From Obscuribacter phosphatis_A (GTDB lineage Bacteria > Cyanobacteriota > Vampirovibrionia > Obscuribacterales > Obscuribacteraceae), in NCBI GenBank assembly GCA_017303615.1, contig JAFLCK010000001.1, positions 310,001 to 374,000 on the forward strand: a stretch of 64,000 nucleotides of DNA. Reading direction: 5' to 3'. Positions within the stretch are counted from its first letter, which is position 1, and each line of letters begins with the position of its first letter. The translations under genes were made by a program, and so were the position numbers. Below, in pieces: positions 1 through 8,470 of the stretch. Under the pieces are notes generated by a model. The model was not told the origin of the DNA, did no database searches, and saw nothing but the letters and a program-made list of their open reading frames with translations.

Positions 1-1
1 C

Positions 2-487
2 GTTTTTAATCATGGCAATATTGAGCAAATCGGCAGCCCGACTCAGGTCTATGAAAATCCCGAGACTTTGTTCGTTGCCTCATTTATTGGTGATTCAAAT
101 GTCTTGGCCGCCACCCTTGTCGAAAGTGACCAAGAAAGCCAGTCGGGCTCTGCCGCTGATCTGGGCCGGCAAGCTTATATGCTTGGCGACGGCCAGAAGA
201 TTTATGTCAGATCTGAAGCTTCAGATGCTTTGCCTAGGCAAGCCCGCCTGGTCTTCAAACCAGAGGCTCTGCATATAGCCGCTTCGGCTACCGGCGATTG
301 CGAAAATCAGATTAGGGCGAGCGTCAAGCATCTTTCTTATCAAGGCAGCTTTACCGATCTTGTGCTGAGCAGCCAGGGTTTTGAATTTAAAGCCACTCTG
401 CCCTCGTCAGAAGTGAAGGCGGCCAAGGTCGGCGAAACTCTCTTGTTTGCAATCAAGGGCGAAGTGAGAGTGCTGGCTGATGAATGA
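2..487 (+). CDS. potA: Polyamine-type ABC transporter ATP-binding protein, C-terminal part (5' truncated by window)
   Basis: The open frame enters from the window edge and has no start here. Its first visible residues (GNIEQIGSPTQVYENPETLF, then VASFIGDSN) are the typical end of the nucleotide-binding domain of PotA/CysA-like importers. The rest, about 115 residues, fits a TOBE-type substrate-sensing domain. Walker A, Walker B and the signature motif would lie upstream. The frame overlaps the downstream substrate-binding protein by 8 bp, so the two are translationally coupled. Permease genes are not between them, so they must lie upstream or elsewhere. The assignment to the spermidine/putrescine class leans on the potD neighbour; iron or sulfate importers have similar ATPases. 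Confidence 0.85.
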   Translation, partial: VFNHGNIEQIGSPTQVYENPETLFVASFIGDSNVLAATLVESDQESQSGSAADLGRQAYMLGDGQKIYVRSEASDALPRQARLVFKPEALHIAASATGDCENQIRASVKHLSYQGSFTDLVLSSQGFEFKATLPSSEVKAAKVGETLLFAIKGEVRVLADE

Positions 488-1613
488 TTTTGAGGCAGAT
501 AGACATTTGACTGAGCCTTTCAGTCGGCGCCGCTTTCTCAAAGGTGGGGCGCAGGCTTTAGCTGCTTTTCAGGCTTTGCAGCTTTTCGGCTGTGCCGAGC
601 CCAGTCGGCAGAACGAAAAGCAACTGAATATTCTCAACTGGGCCGACTATCTGCATCCAGATGCCATACCCGAGTTTCAAAAGCGCTACGGCATCGAGGT
701 GGTCTACGATACTTTCGCTTCCAATGAAGCTCTTTTAGCCAAGTTGCAAGCTGGTGGTACCAAATACGATATTATTGTCCCTTCCAGCTATATGGTGAAG
801 AATCTCAAAAAACTTTCTTTGCTTGCCGAACTGGAGCATGATCGTATAACTGGTATGAAAGGGCTTATGCCGCGCTTTCTCAATGCTCAGTTTGATCCGG
901 GCTTGCGCTATTGCATGCCCTATACCTGGGGTACCACTGGGATAGGCTATAACGAAAAGATTTTAGACAAATCGGGCGGTAGCCCCGCTTTAGCTAGTGG
1001 CGACAGGCAACGTCTTTCCTGGAATCTCTTTTTTGACCAACGTTTTGCCAATCGCATAACTTTGTTGGACGACGCCCGCGAGGCGATTGGCATGTCTTTG
1101 AAGCGCAGTGGTTACTCTTACAACACCGTCAATGTCGCCGAACTAGAAATGGCGGCACAGTCGCTCAAAGAGCAGAAGAAGCTAATTATGTGCTATTCCT
1201 CAGACCAAGTGATTGTCGCGCTCTCGTCCGGTGACTCGCTTTTGTCTCAAGTCTATAGCGGCGATGCCTACCAAGCCCGGCGCGAGAACAAAGACGTGCG
1301 CTATGTAATTCCCTCCGAAGGGGCATCGATTTGGACTGATAATTTTTGCATACCGAGGCAGGCTCCCCACAAAGAGAATGCCTATAAGTGGATCAATTAC
1401 ATGCTTGAGCCGGAAGTCTCGGCTGCCTGCGCCAATTTTACTCATTATGCTACGGCTAATTATCTTGCTTTCAAGGGGGTCGACCCCGAACTAAAGCAAG
1501 ACCCAAATTTGTATCCGCCCGAGAGTGTTTTGCAGAGATGCGAAGAATTGCATGATATAGGCAAGGCGGTTTTTCTCTATGACCGCCTTTGGACTGAAAT
1601 CAAATGTGCTTGA
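480..1613 (+). CDS. potD: Spermidine/putrescine ABC transporter substrate-binding lipoprotein (Tat signal)
   Basis: 377 residues. The N-terminus has a twin-arginine motif (SRRRFLKG, residues 15-22), a hydrophobic stretch and a lipobox LFGC with Cys38, so a folded, lipid-anchored Tat export is predicted. The mature part starts LNILNWADYLHPDAIPEF, the hallmark of the PotD/PotF family (bacterial SBP type 8), followed by the conserved YDTFASNEALLAKLQ region. It captures polyamines outside the cytoplasmic membrane for the importer whose ATPase gene overlaps it by 8 bp. Its stop codon directly abuts the stop of the convergent methyltransferase, with no base between. Substrate specificity within the polyamine group cannot be read with confidence. 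Confidence 0.9.
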   Translation: MNDFEADRHLTEPFSRRRFLKGGAQALAAFQALQLFGCAEPSRQNEKQLNILNWADYLHPDAIPEFQKRYGIEVVYDTFASNEALLAKLQAGGTKYDIIVPSSYMVKNLKKLSLLAELEHDRITGMKGLMPRFLNAQFDPGLRYCMPYTWGTTGIGYNEKILDKSGGSPALASGDRQRLSWNLFFDQRFANRITLLDDAREAIGMSLKRSGYSYNTVNVAELEMAAQSLKEQKKLIMCYSSDQVIVALSSGDSLLSQVYSGDAYQARRENKDVRYVIPSEGASIWTDNFCIPRQAPHKENAYKWINYMLEPEVSAACANFTHYATANYLAFKGVDPELKQDPNLYPPESVLQRCEELHDIGKAVFLYDRLWTEIKCA

Positions 1614-2297
1614 TTATTTGACGGCGGTAAGATAGTTCGAACCGGCGTCTACTTCTTCGATCGTGATATTGCTAAAGTCTTTGAAAAGGTCGTGCAATTC
1701 TTGGTTCTGATAACGTCTCAAGAGCATGCCTTTGCGCATCGGATCTGTATAGACATGGGTGCCGTCTTCCAGCTCGAAATATTCGCCGGGTCCACCGCCC
1801 ACATTATCGAAACAACCGATGAAGACTCCGCCTGGTTTGAGCATCTTGAAGATGCGATCGGCTATGTCGCGGCTCATGTTGAGGGGGAAATGCTCGAAGA
1901 TTGAATTGGCGACGACGGCGTCGAAAGACTCTACTTCGAACTCCATTGTTTCGATGTCGCTTACTTGAAAATCAATAGAGTGACCGTCTTCTCTGGCCCA
2001 TATTTTGCCTAATTTTATGGCTTGGGCTGATACGTCCACGCCGGTGACCTGAAAACCTTCACGGCAAAGATAAATCGACAGCCAGCCGGAGCCGCAACCC
2101 AGGTCGAGCACCTTGTTTACGCCTCTTTCCTTCAAGTCGGCTGGAATGCGCGGCACATAAGAAAGCTGGGGCAGTTGTTTATAGGGACGGGTGACGCCGC
2201 TCCAGGCTTTTTCCCAGAAGGCCAGGTTCTCCCTGTAGATTTCCGAGCTTAAGTCTAATTCCACTGCCGTTTGCCTTTGCGCCACGATATTTACCAT
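1614..2297 (-). CDS. Class I SAM-dependent methyltransferase
   Basis: 227 residues. Motif I is VLDLGCGSGWLSIYL near residues 83-97, with an acidic residue ending strand 2 (VTGVDVS), and a post-motif segment SFDAVVANSIFEHF typical of UbiE/Methyltransf_11-type Rossmann enzymes. An N-terminal extension of about 70 residues (SEIYRENLAFWEKAW) precedes the fold. The late segment GGVFIGCFDN matches the usual PGG loop. No signal peptide is seen, so it is cytosolic. The gene is convergent with potD. The substrate is unknown; the family covers lipids, quinones and small metabolites. Confidence 0.8.
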   Translation of the reverse strand: MVNIVAQRQTAVELDLSSEIYRENLAFWEKAWSGVTRPYKQLPQLSYVPRIPADLKERGVNKVLDLGCGSGWLSIYLCREGFQVTGVDVSAQAIKLGKIWAREDGHSIDFQVSDIETMEFEVESFDAVVANSIFEHFPLNMSRDIADRIFKMLKPGGVFIGCFDNVGGGPGEYFELEDGTHVYTDPMRKGMLLRRYQNQELHDLFKDFSNITIEEVDAGSNYLTAVK

Positions 2298-2472
2298 TAA
2301 CTTTCCACTTGACTGGGTCAGTTAATGCTAGCATGACCACGAAAATGCATATATATCTGATCACAAGAAGATACAGTACTTATAAGTTCGCTTAACGGTC
2401 ATTTCGGGGTGGTATTAATCTCTGGGGAGCAGGTCTTATAAGGCCTTTCTTTATGAGGATTAGCGGGTTAAC

Positions 2473-5400
2473 TTGCTAGAAGATTCGGGACGGTCAGGTC
2501 CTTTACAACTTCTGATGATGCTAGTGCAGCAGGCCGGTCCAGGTGCGCTGCCTTTGAGCATCTTGGCTCCCGATGGTTTTCTGCCTTTTATCAGACAGGT
2601 CGAACAGCTTATCTTGGCTGAGAAAATTAACCCTGTCATAGTTTATTGGCGCCGCCACGGGGCTGGCGATTTGCTGCCTTCGGGCAAAGACTTTGGACTT
2701 TTGCTGAGAGAGTCGACTTATGTCGCTTGTTTTTCTGATGAGCGCGCCGAAGGTCCTGATGAATGGAGCGTCATTGTAGAGAGCCCGCGCCTTTCGATGG
2801 TGGTCTATGGTCAGCAAGCCACCGAGTCTTCTGAAAATCACAAATATCAGTGCGCCGGTTCCATCGACCCGGGTATCGTCAGAGAGGCTTTCAATAGACT
2901 TTTACCGGTTTGGCAATCACTTGCTCTAGCCGACAGCAATCGTATCGAAGATGCCCGCATTTCACTGGGTCCGGGTGGTTGTGATCCCCGCTTTGTACAG
3001 CAAGTGAAGGGGCTTTGGCCTGTTCTCAAAGGTCCGATTCAGCAGAGTCTGATAATTGACGGCACCGGCAATCAAGAAGATTCTAGCGAAACAGTATTTC
3101 AGTTGACTCCCCCTGGCGTCTCGCCAAGTTCGCAAGCCGCTCAGACCATTACCGGTCCAAACAAAATCCAGCCTATCGCCATGGACTACCGCGGCGGCCG
3201 GTATAGTGTTGCCGACAGCGGCGTGCCAACCGTTCCCAATCCAGCTATTTCGGCACCTTCGCCCACTGTGCAGATGAATAAGCTGGCCGGCAATTATGCC
3301 GAACCAGTCTCTGCTATTTCTCCTGGTTCGCCCACCGATGCTTCAGATTTCAGCCCCCATCCTCCTTTGCCAAATTCTGAAATCAACGCCCCAGATAGAG
3401 GTGCCGATAAAGCCGGCGGCGATAAGTTGAGTGGCGCACGCTCCGCTAGACGCAGCCACAGTTCGCTCACCAGTATGAATTCGGCCGGCATAAATGCAGA
3501 AGGTTCGATCTATGGCGATGTGCTCGAACCAGATCCGCTGGCCGGCGCCGAAGCCAATCTGGTTCCGGCTAAGTCCCGCAAAGGTCAGGCTTCTCGCACA
3601 TCATCTGGCTTGATGGCCATCGACCCTGGTTCTGAACTAACCATGGGTGTTACCCATGGCAAAAATCTCATTCCCCCTTCCGCCCAGTCTATTATCAGTG
3701 AGATCATCGGTCAGCTCAGACATTCAAGCGATCTCAATTCTATTTTGCAATACGCCATCGAAACTCTTACCACCATACTCGGTGCCGATCGCGGGCTTAT
3801 GTGGAAAGTGGTCGGGGATCAGTTGGCGGTGACCAACGAATATTCAATCGGCGGCAATACTTGCTTTGTCGATAACCAGCTCAATTCGCAAGAGTCGATG
3901 TCAATCGTGCTCGAATTTCTCTCGCGCTTTCCTGATGAATCGGGGGCTGGTGTTATCAGTATTCCAGATACTGCTCAAGATACTGATTTGCACAAAATGT
4001 CGCGCACTCTTTCCTCTCTCTTAGAACTGGGTGATGTGCGCGGGCGCCTTATGGTGCAGTTGCGTTCTCGTGGTATTTTCTCGGGCTTTCTAGAGTTGCA
4101 ACAGTGCGGACGTCCACGTGAGTGGAGTACCGAAGACGCCGTGGTCTTGCAGAAAGTAGCCGAAATGCTTTCGGTTGTTGTGCAGCAGTCTTTCGACCAA
4201 AGCAAGATCGAAATGGACGCTCAAGAAATGAAGCTCATCAATGAGATAGCTTCTTTGTTTCGCGACTCTAAAGGCGAGAGCAGCCGTGATTCGCTTGTTA
4301 AGTCGGTTATGCTTGTTGCCGATCATATGGGCTTCATTCACTCTCAGATTTATCTCTTCAATCAAGACCTTAACTTGCTTGAGCCCCAGATAAGAGAAAG
4401 CGAAGAAGGGTCTATGGACCTTTCCAATAAAGAGAATCCATTTGTTGCCGTGTTCGAGTCAGGACGCGGCAAAGTCGTAAATATGGAATATTCCCGCAAA
4501 GGGGATCCTTTCTTTGGTCATGATATGGCCTTGGTACTACCCTTGGTGTCGGAAGGTCACCGCATGGGTGTGATCGGACTCTGGCAAAGACAGCCGAAAC
4601 GCCCCCAGTTTAGACCGCAAGACCGAGAACTGGGCTTGACCATCGCCGGTCACTTGTCCAACGTTATTCGCGCCGATATGGCTGTGCAACAAATTAGAGC
4701 CGACCAATTGCGAGAGTCTCTAATCAACAAAGTATCACTCGAGATCAAACGTTCGCTCAAAGAAGCCGATCAGATTATGGATACTCTGGTTAAGTCTTTG
4801 CAGGAGTACTTTGATCTCGATCTTTGTGTGGTCTCTTTGTACGACTATATAGAAGGCCAAAGTGCCCCTCTCAAAGCGGTGAAGTGCAAGTTTGCCGGGG
4901 ACGAAGATGAGTTTCCGCCGCCCTTGCCTCCGGCTATGCCCGGCATGCCTATGCTCGAGGAAGACCCGGTGATTTCTGCCGCTCAAAGCATTGCCGATGC
5001 CATCGTCTCTAAAAATCTAGAGGCTTTACTGGAAGGGCAGACTGTAATTATCGATGCCCAAGGTTTGAAAGAAACTTTGTCTGACGATCTTTGGACCAAC
5101 TCTTTCGACACCCGTCGCACCGTCCTCGTGCCGCTTGGGCAGGGCAGTACTTTCAAAGCCGCCCTCATGCTGATTTCTAAAGACAGCGGCAAGCCCTTGC
5201 CCGACAAAGACATGAGAATGGTAATTGACCTCGCCGACAGGGTCGGGGTAGTTATCTCGCACGCCGAGCTGTTTGCCACAGTGGAAAGGCAAGCTGTTAC
5301 CGACCCGATGACCGGCTTGTTCAACCGCCGTTATTTCGAGGAACAGCTATCAAAAGAGATTGACCGTTTCCAGCGATTTGGTCACCCCTTCTCATTCATT

Positions 5401-6570
5401 ATCGTCGACCTCGATTATCTAAAGAAAATAAACGACAATCTCGGTCACCATGTCGGTGACGCCGCCATCATACATATTGGTAATGTCATAAAAAGATCGG
5501 TGCGTGAAATTGATACGGTCGGTCGTTTTGGCGGTGAAGAGTTTGTCATTCTTTTGCCGGAGACCGATCTGAAATGGGCCAAGATGGTGGCAGAGCGCAT
5601 CTGCGCCGCTATTCGTGAAAAACCTGTAGAGGGTGCCGGCACCGTCACTGGTTCTATCGGTGTCGCTACTTTCCCCAACGATGCTCAAGATAAGACTCGC
5701 TTGTTTGAGTTGGCCGACCAAGCTCTATTTTTGGCAAAGCACCGCGGGCGCAACCAAGTTTGCACCGTCACCGAAGACTTATTGCCTACGTTGGCCGATG
5801 GCGGCGAAGAAAAGTTCAAGCATGCGATGAAGCAAGATATTCGTATGGGACCAGCTGCTGTGTTGGACGCATCTGAAGCAGTCGACAAAGATGGTGCCGG
5901 CAAAACAATTGAGAAAGTCGGCGCCAAAGGTGGCTCGATAGATTTGTCCAGCGGCTTAGATGTCGAAGTAGTGAAAGAAAAAGGTTTACTTGGTTTGCTT
6001 GCCCAATTGGTGCGTCAGGTGGAAGAGCATTCGGCTTATACGCCGGAGCGTTCCAAAAGAGCTTATTCTTATGCTTCGCGCATAGCCCAGAGTCTGCATT
6101 TAGCTAAAGACCACACTGAAGTGGTGTCACTGGCCGCAGTTATGTGCAATATCGGCAAAATGGTGGTTCCAGAAGACATTCTCAAGAAAGCCGACAATCT
6201 CAACGAAGAAGACCGCGTCTATATCAATCAAGTGCCCCATGCCGGTGCTAAGTTTCTAGAGCCGGCGAGGCTCTTGTCCAAGATTTCGCCGGTGGTGGAA
6301 GCTTACCAGGAGCACTGGGACGGCAGCGGCTATCCCAATGGTTTGAAGGGCGATGTTATTCCAATTGAGTCGCGCATTGTCTCACTTGTCGATGCTTATA
6401 CTGCCATGACCAGTGAAAGACCCTATCGCGAAGCTTTCACTAAAGAAGAAGCGATTAAATTGATTCAAGAGGGCTCAGGAAAAGAGTGGGACCCTCGAAT
6501 TGTCAAGATATTCCTCTCTATACTGAGCAAAGAGCCGGAAGCCGGCGAAAAGGCTGAGGCGGCTGAATAG
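2473..6570 (+). CDS. Multi-GAF diguanylate cyclase with degenerate HD-GYP domain
   Basis: 1365 residues from a TTG start; GAGGA lies 13 nt upstream, which is long. Residues 1-190 are a sensory-like region, perhaps DICT-like (weak). Residues 190-400 are a Pro/Ser/Ala-rich linker. Three GAF-like domains lie at about 410-572, 582-736 and 750-936. The GGDEF domain (about 940-1100) has an intact active site GGEEF at 1020-1024 and an RxxD inhibitory site at 1011-1014, so active, product-inhibited c-di-GMP synthesis is expected. The C-terminus (1170-1355) aligns with HD-GYP and keeps GSGYP (1284-1288), but the HD dyad is Cys1225-Asn1226 and the other metal-binding His positions are Arg/Ser1193-1194, Val1254 and Tyr1278/Gln1279. 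This half is probably catalytically dead. There is no transmembrane segment. Confidence 0.92.
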   Translation: MLEDSGRSGPLQLLMMLVQQAGPGALPLSILAPDGFLPFIRQVEQLILAEKINPVIVYWRRHGAGDLLPSGKDFGLLLRESTYVACFSDERAEGPDEWSVIVESPRLSMVVYGQQATESSENHKYQCAGSIDPGIVREAFNRLLPVWQSLALADSNRIEDARISLGPGGCDPRFVQQVKGLWPVLKGPIQQSLIIDGTGNQEDSSETVFQLTPPGVSPSSQAAQTITGPNKIQPIAMDYRGGRYSVADSGVPTVPNPAISAPSPTVQMNKLAGNYAEPVSAISPGSPTDASDFSPHPPLPNSEINAPDRGADKAGGDKLSGARSARRSHSSLTSMNSAGINAEGSIYGDVLEPDPLAGAEANLVPAKSRKGQASRTSSGLMAIDPGSELTMGVTHGKNLIPPSAQSIISEIIGQLRHSSDLNSILQYAIETLTTILGADRGLMWKVVGDQLAVTNEYSIGGNTCFVDNQLNSQESMSIVLEFLSRFPDESGAGVISIPDTAQDTDLHKMSRTLSSLLELGDVRGRLMVQLRSRGIFSGFLELQQCGRPREWSTEDAVVLQKVAEMLSVVVQQSFDQSKIEMDAQEMKLINEIASLFRDSKGESSRDSLVKSVMLVADHMGFIHSQIYLFNQDLNLLEPQIRESEEGSMDLSNKENPFVAVFESGRGKVVNMEYSRKGDPFFGHDMALVLPLVSEGHRMGVIGLWQRQPKRPQFRPQDRELGLTIAGHLSNVIRADMAVQQIRADQLRESLINKVSLEIKRSLKEADQIMDTLVKSLQEYFDLDLCVVSLYDYIEGQSAPLKAVKCKFAGDEDEFPPPLPPAMPGMPMLEEDPVISAAQSIADAIVSKNLEALLEGQTVIIDAQGLKETLSDDLWTNSFDTRRTVLVPLGQGSTFKAALMLISKDSGKPLPDKDMRMVIDLADRVGVVISHAELFATVERQAVTDPMTGLFNRRYFEEQLSKEIDRFQRFGHPFSFIIVDLDYLKKINDNLGHHVGDAAIIHIGNVIKRSVREIDTVGRFGGEEFVILLPETDLKWAKMVAERICAAIREKPVEGAGTVTGSIGVATFPNDAQDKTRLFELADQALFLAKHRGRNQVCTVTEDLLPTLADGGEEKFKHAMKQDIRMGPAAVLDASEAVDKDGAGKTIEKVGAKGGSIDLSSGLDVEVVKEKGLLGLLAQLVRQVEEHSAYTPERSKRAYSYASRIAQSLHLAKDHTEVVSLAAVMCNIGKMVVPEDILKKADNLNEEDRVYINQVPHAGAKFLEPARLLSKISPVVEAYQEHWDGSGYPNGLKGDVIPIESRIVSLVDAYTAMTSERPYREAFTKEEAIKLIQEGSGKEWDPRIVKIFLSILSKEPEAGEKAEAAE

Positions 6571-6624
6571 AGGGCTTGTATATACAAACGATCCTTACAA
6601 GAAAATAATGATTATCGGATCCTC

Positions 6625-6652
6625 TTGTCAACCGTGATGAGCTTGCTATAAT
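6625..6652 (+). promoter_or_regulatory. Sigma70-type promoter for a candidate small RNA
   Basis: TTGTCA (6625-6630) and a perfect TATAAT (6647-6652) are separated by 16 bp. This is among the closest matches to consensus that I saw in the window. Transcription would begin near 6659-6660, with no start codon or Shine-Dalgarno sequence following, and reach a strong terminator about 190 nt later. Confidence 0.75.
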
Positions 6653-6658
6653 AAAAAC

Positions 6659-6851
6659 ATCGAACCAAGGACGGAGGGCTCACAGTCAAGCGGGGCAAGC
6701 ATTTCCAGTCACTGGACGTGTTCCCGGATTAAGCAATTCTACGGAGCGCCGTTGGAGCGATGATTGAAAAGTTCTGATCTCGTGATCAGTCTACTAGGAG
6801 CAGGTCCCTGTGGGCCCGGTGGGTGAACCGGCACAGGGACCTGGTTTTTTG
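6659..6851 (+). ncRNA. Candidate structured small RNA, about 190 nt, family not recognised
   Basis: A near-consensus promoter ends just upstream and an intrinsic terminator closes the interval; no ORF with a ribosome-binding site is present. Internal hairpins visible by eye are CTGATC-TCGT-GATCAG at about 6775-6790 and a TCCAGT/ACTGGA stem near 6704-6716. The size would suit 6S RNA, but I could not form the long rod with a central bubble that 6S RNA needs; only a short AACCA/TGGTT pairing joins the two ends. It does not carry the hallmark sequences of SRP RNA, RNase P RNA, tmRNA or the common riboswitches. The downstream gene starts 110 bp after the terminator, so a cis role is less likely than a free RNA. 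Confidence 0.55.
6801..6850 (+). terminator. Strong intrinsic terminator of the candidate RNA
   Basis: A perfect 12-bp stem, CAGGTCCCTGTG (6801-6812) with CACAGGGACCTG (6832-6843), encloses a second stem CCGGT/ACCGG. It is followed by GTTTTTTG. Confidence 0.85.
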
Positions 6852-6961
6852 TTGGCAAGTTTTTTAGCCAGCGGCTCTGAGAAAGCACTCAGGCAGTAAA
6901 CAAGAGATAGGTTTATCTTATAGCTTGTCAATTAAAATGACTTTGTTTACCGGGCCATGCT

Positions 6962-8239
6962 TTGTTGAATCTCTCCCGATTTGTAGTCGCATCAGTTTGT
7001 TTCGCCGTGCTAAACGGTGGCATTGCTGCTTTGCCTGCCGGGCAAAAGCAAACCGCCAACATTTTGACTGATGAAAACTTTGAACTCACCGCCAAGGTCA
7101 AGCAGGAAGGCAAGCCCTCTAGTTGGTGGTTGGCCCGTGCTTATTTGACCGGCGCCCGCCCCGATGTGGCCGTGCTCGGTAGTTCGCAGATAGGTGGTTT
7201 GCAGGCCGCCGATGCTAATCTGACCGGTCGGTCTATAGACTTTGTCGATAACCATCACTGCCCCACTATCGAGAGAGCTCTGGCAAGGACTCGCCGTGAG
7301 CCTGAGCGCTATGTTTTTCTTTCGGCTCTGCCCGGCGCCATGATCTCTGATCACTTTGCCATCGCCAAAGCTTTGTATAAGACCAAAGGGGCGCCACCGC
7401 TGGTGGTGTTGACTATTTCTCCCCGCGACTTTATCGATAATTCACTGCCCTGTGCCGGGGCTACCGAGCCATATCGCTATTTCTCCAAATTTAGCGACAT
7501 GAGCGCCTATGTTAATAGAGCTTTCAACCGACCCTGGTCGAGACTTGAGTATTTCGCCGGGCAAGAGATTCCCACTAGGATGCTTGAGGCTCCTCTAAAA
7601 GACGGCGCCAGATCTTTTGTTGAAACTTTCTTGGCTGCCGGTATCGCCGGTGGTGAGTCTAAAATTGGTGCTAAGCCTAAAGATAATAAGTTATCCGCTG
7701 CCTCAGATTCTGCCAGTGCCAAATTAGTTGCCGACCAGGTCAAATTTGTCATGGGTGGTTATGAGGGCAATATCAAGCCTGGGCAAGCAGTACTCACACC
7801 CAATCTGCCTAAGTTGTTCGTAGACAATAGCCGCGATTATAAAAGACGCTATAGAAATACCCATCCCGATACCTATGATGTGCAGTTTGACTATTTGTCC
7901 GACTTTCTTTCTTTCCTTAAAGGCGAAGGCAGCACTGTACTTGTCTTGGGTATGCCCCTAACACCCGAAAACAGAGCCATCTTGGGCGACAAGTTTTTTG
8001 CTGCTTATGGCAAGAAAGTGGCTGAGGTTTGCAACCAGAACAAAGCTGTCTATGTTAGTTTGGTTGAGGCACCCCAGTTTGGTCGCGGCGACTTTTGTGA
8101 TACCGTGCACCTCAATGCTGATGGCGGCGGTAAGTTGGCTTCCGCCATTGCCTCAATCATCGCTGCAAACGAACCACTAATAGCTGCCTTGGATGCTCAT
8201 ACAGGCAGCCTCGCCACCCGCAATAAGCCAACTCCCTAA
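6962..8239 (+). CDS. Exported SGNH-like (GDSL/AlgX-type) hypothetical protein
   Basis: 425 residues from a TTG start; an in-frame TGA at 6938 leaves only the tandem TTG codons as starts. The N-terminus (FVVASVCFAVLNGGIAALPA) is a signal peptide or anchor. VAVLGSSQIGG near residue 75 resembles block I (nucleophile Ser), and DFCDTVHLNADGGGKLA near residue 380 is the DxxH block with a candidate catalytic Asp/His pair. This layout is known from SGNH proteins that modify surface polysaccharides together with an MBOAT protein (AlgX, PatB, DltD-like). No MBOAT gene adjoins it, but one is at 38.3 kb. The substrate is unknown. It ends 21 bp before a convergent gene. Confidence 0.65.
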   Translation: MLNLSRFVVASVCFAVLNGGIAALPAGQKQTANILTDENFELTAKVKQEGKPSSWWLARAYLTGARPDVAVLGSSQIGGLQAADANLTGRSIDFVDNHHCPTIERALARTRREPERYVFLSALPGAMISDHFAIAKALYKTKGAPPLVVLTISPRDFIDNSLPCAGATEPYRYFSKFSDMSAYVNRAFNRPWSRLEYFAGQEIPTRMLEAPLKDGARSFVETFLAAGIAGGESKIGAKPKDNKLSAASDSASAKLVADQVKFVMGGYEGNIKPGQAVLTPNLPKLFVDNSRDYKRRYRNTHPDTYDVQFDYLSDFLSFLKGEGSTVLVLGMPLTPENRAILGDKFFAAYGKKVAEVCNQNKAVYVSLVEAPQFGRGDFCDTVHLNADGGGKLASAIASIIAANEPLIAALDAHTGSLATRNKPTP

Positions 8240-8260
8240 GTCTTTTGGCAAGGCTAAAGC

Positions 8261-8470
8261 CTATTCTTTTGGGCTGTCTTCAGGTTGTCCGCTGCGATAG
8301 CTGGTGCACTCTAGTGCCTCTGGTCTCTCCGGCTTGAGACAAAGATCGGCTCTATTAAAACGACAATCTTGGCAAAGATAAGCTTTCTCGCCGGGGCTTT
8401 CTTTTAGGAAGCGCAGGGCAAGATAGCTGGCAACCAGCACAACCGCTATATTGGCGATAAGAAGACTCAA
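8261..8470 (-). CDS. Small membrane protein with a four-cysteine cluster
   Basis: 69 residues. One N-terminal transmembrane helix (IANIAVVLVASYLALRFL) is followed by a soluble tail with four Cys spaced as CQDC, then one after 8 residues and another after 11, which could bind Zn or an Fe-S cluster. It begins directly after the stop codon of the OppC-like permease and is the last gene of that operon. I do not recognise the family. Confidence 0.6.
   Translation of the reverse strand: MSLLIANIAVVLVASYLALRFLKESPGEKAYLCQDCRFNRADLCLKPERPEALECTSYRSGQPEDSPKE

Noticed and set aside
6659..6851. 6S RNA identity
   Set aside because: Size and isolated promoter fit, but the two ends pair over only about five bases and no central bubble could be drawn.
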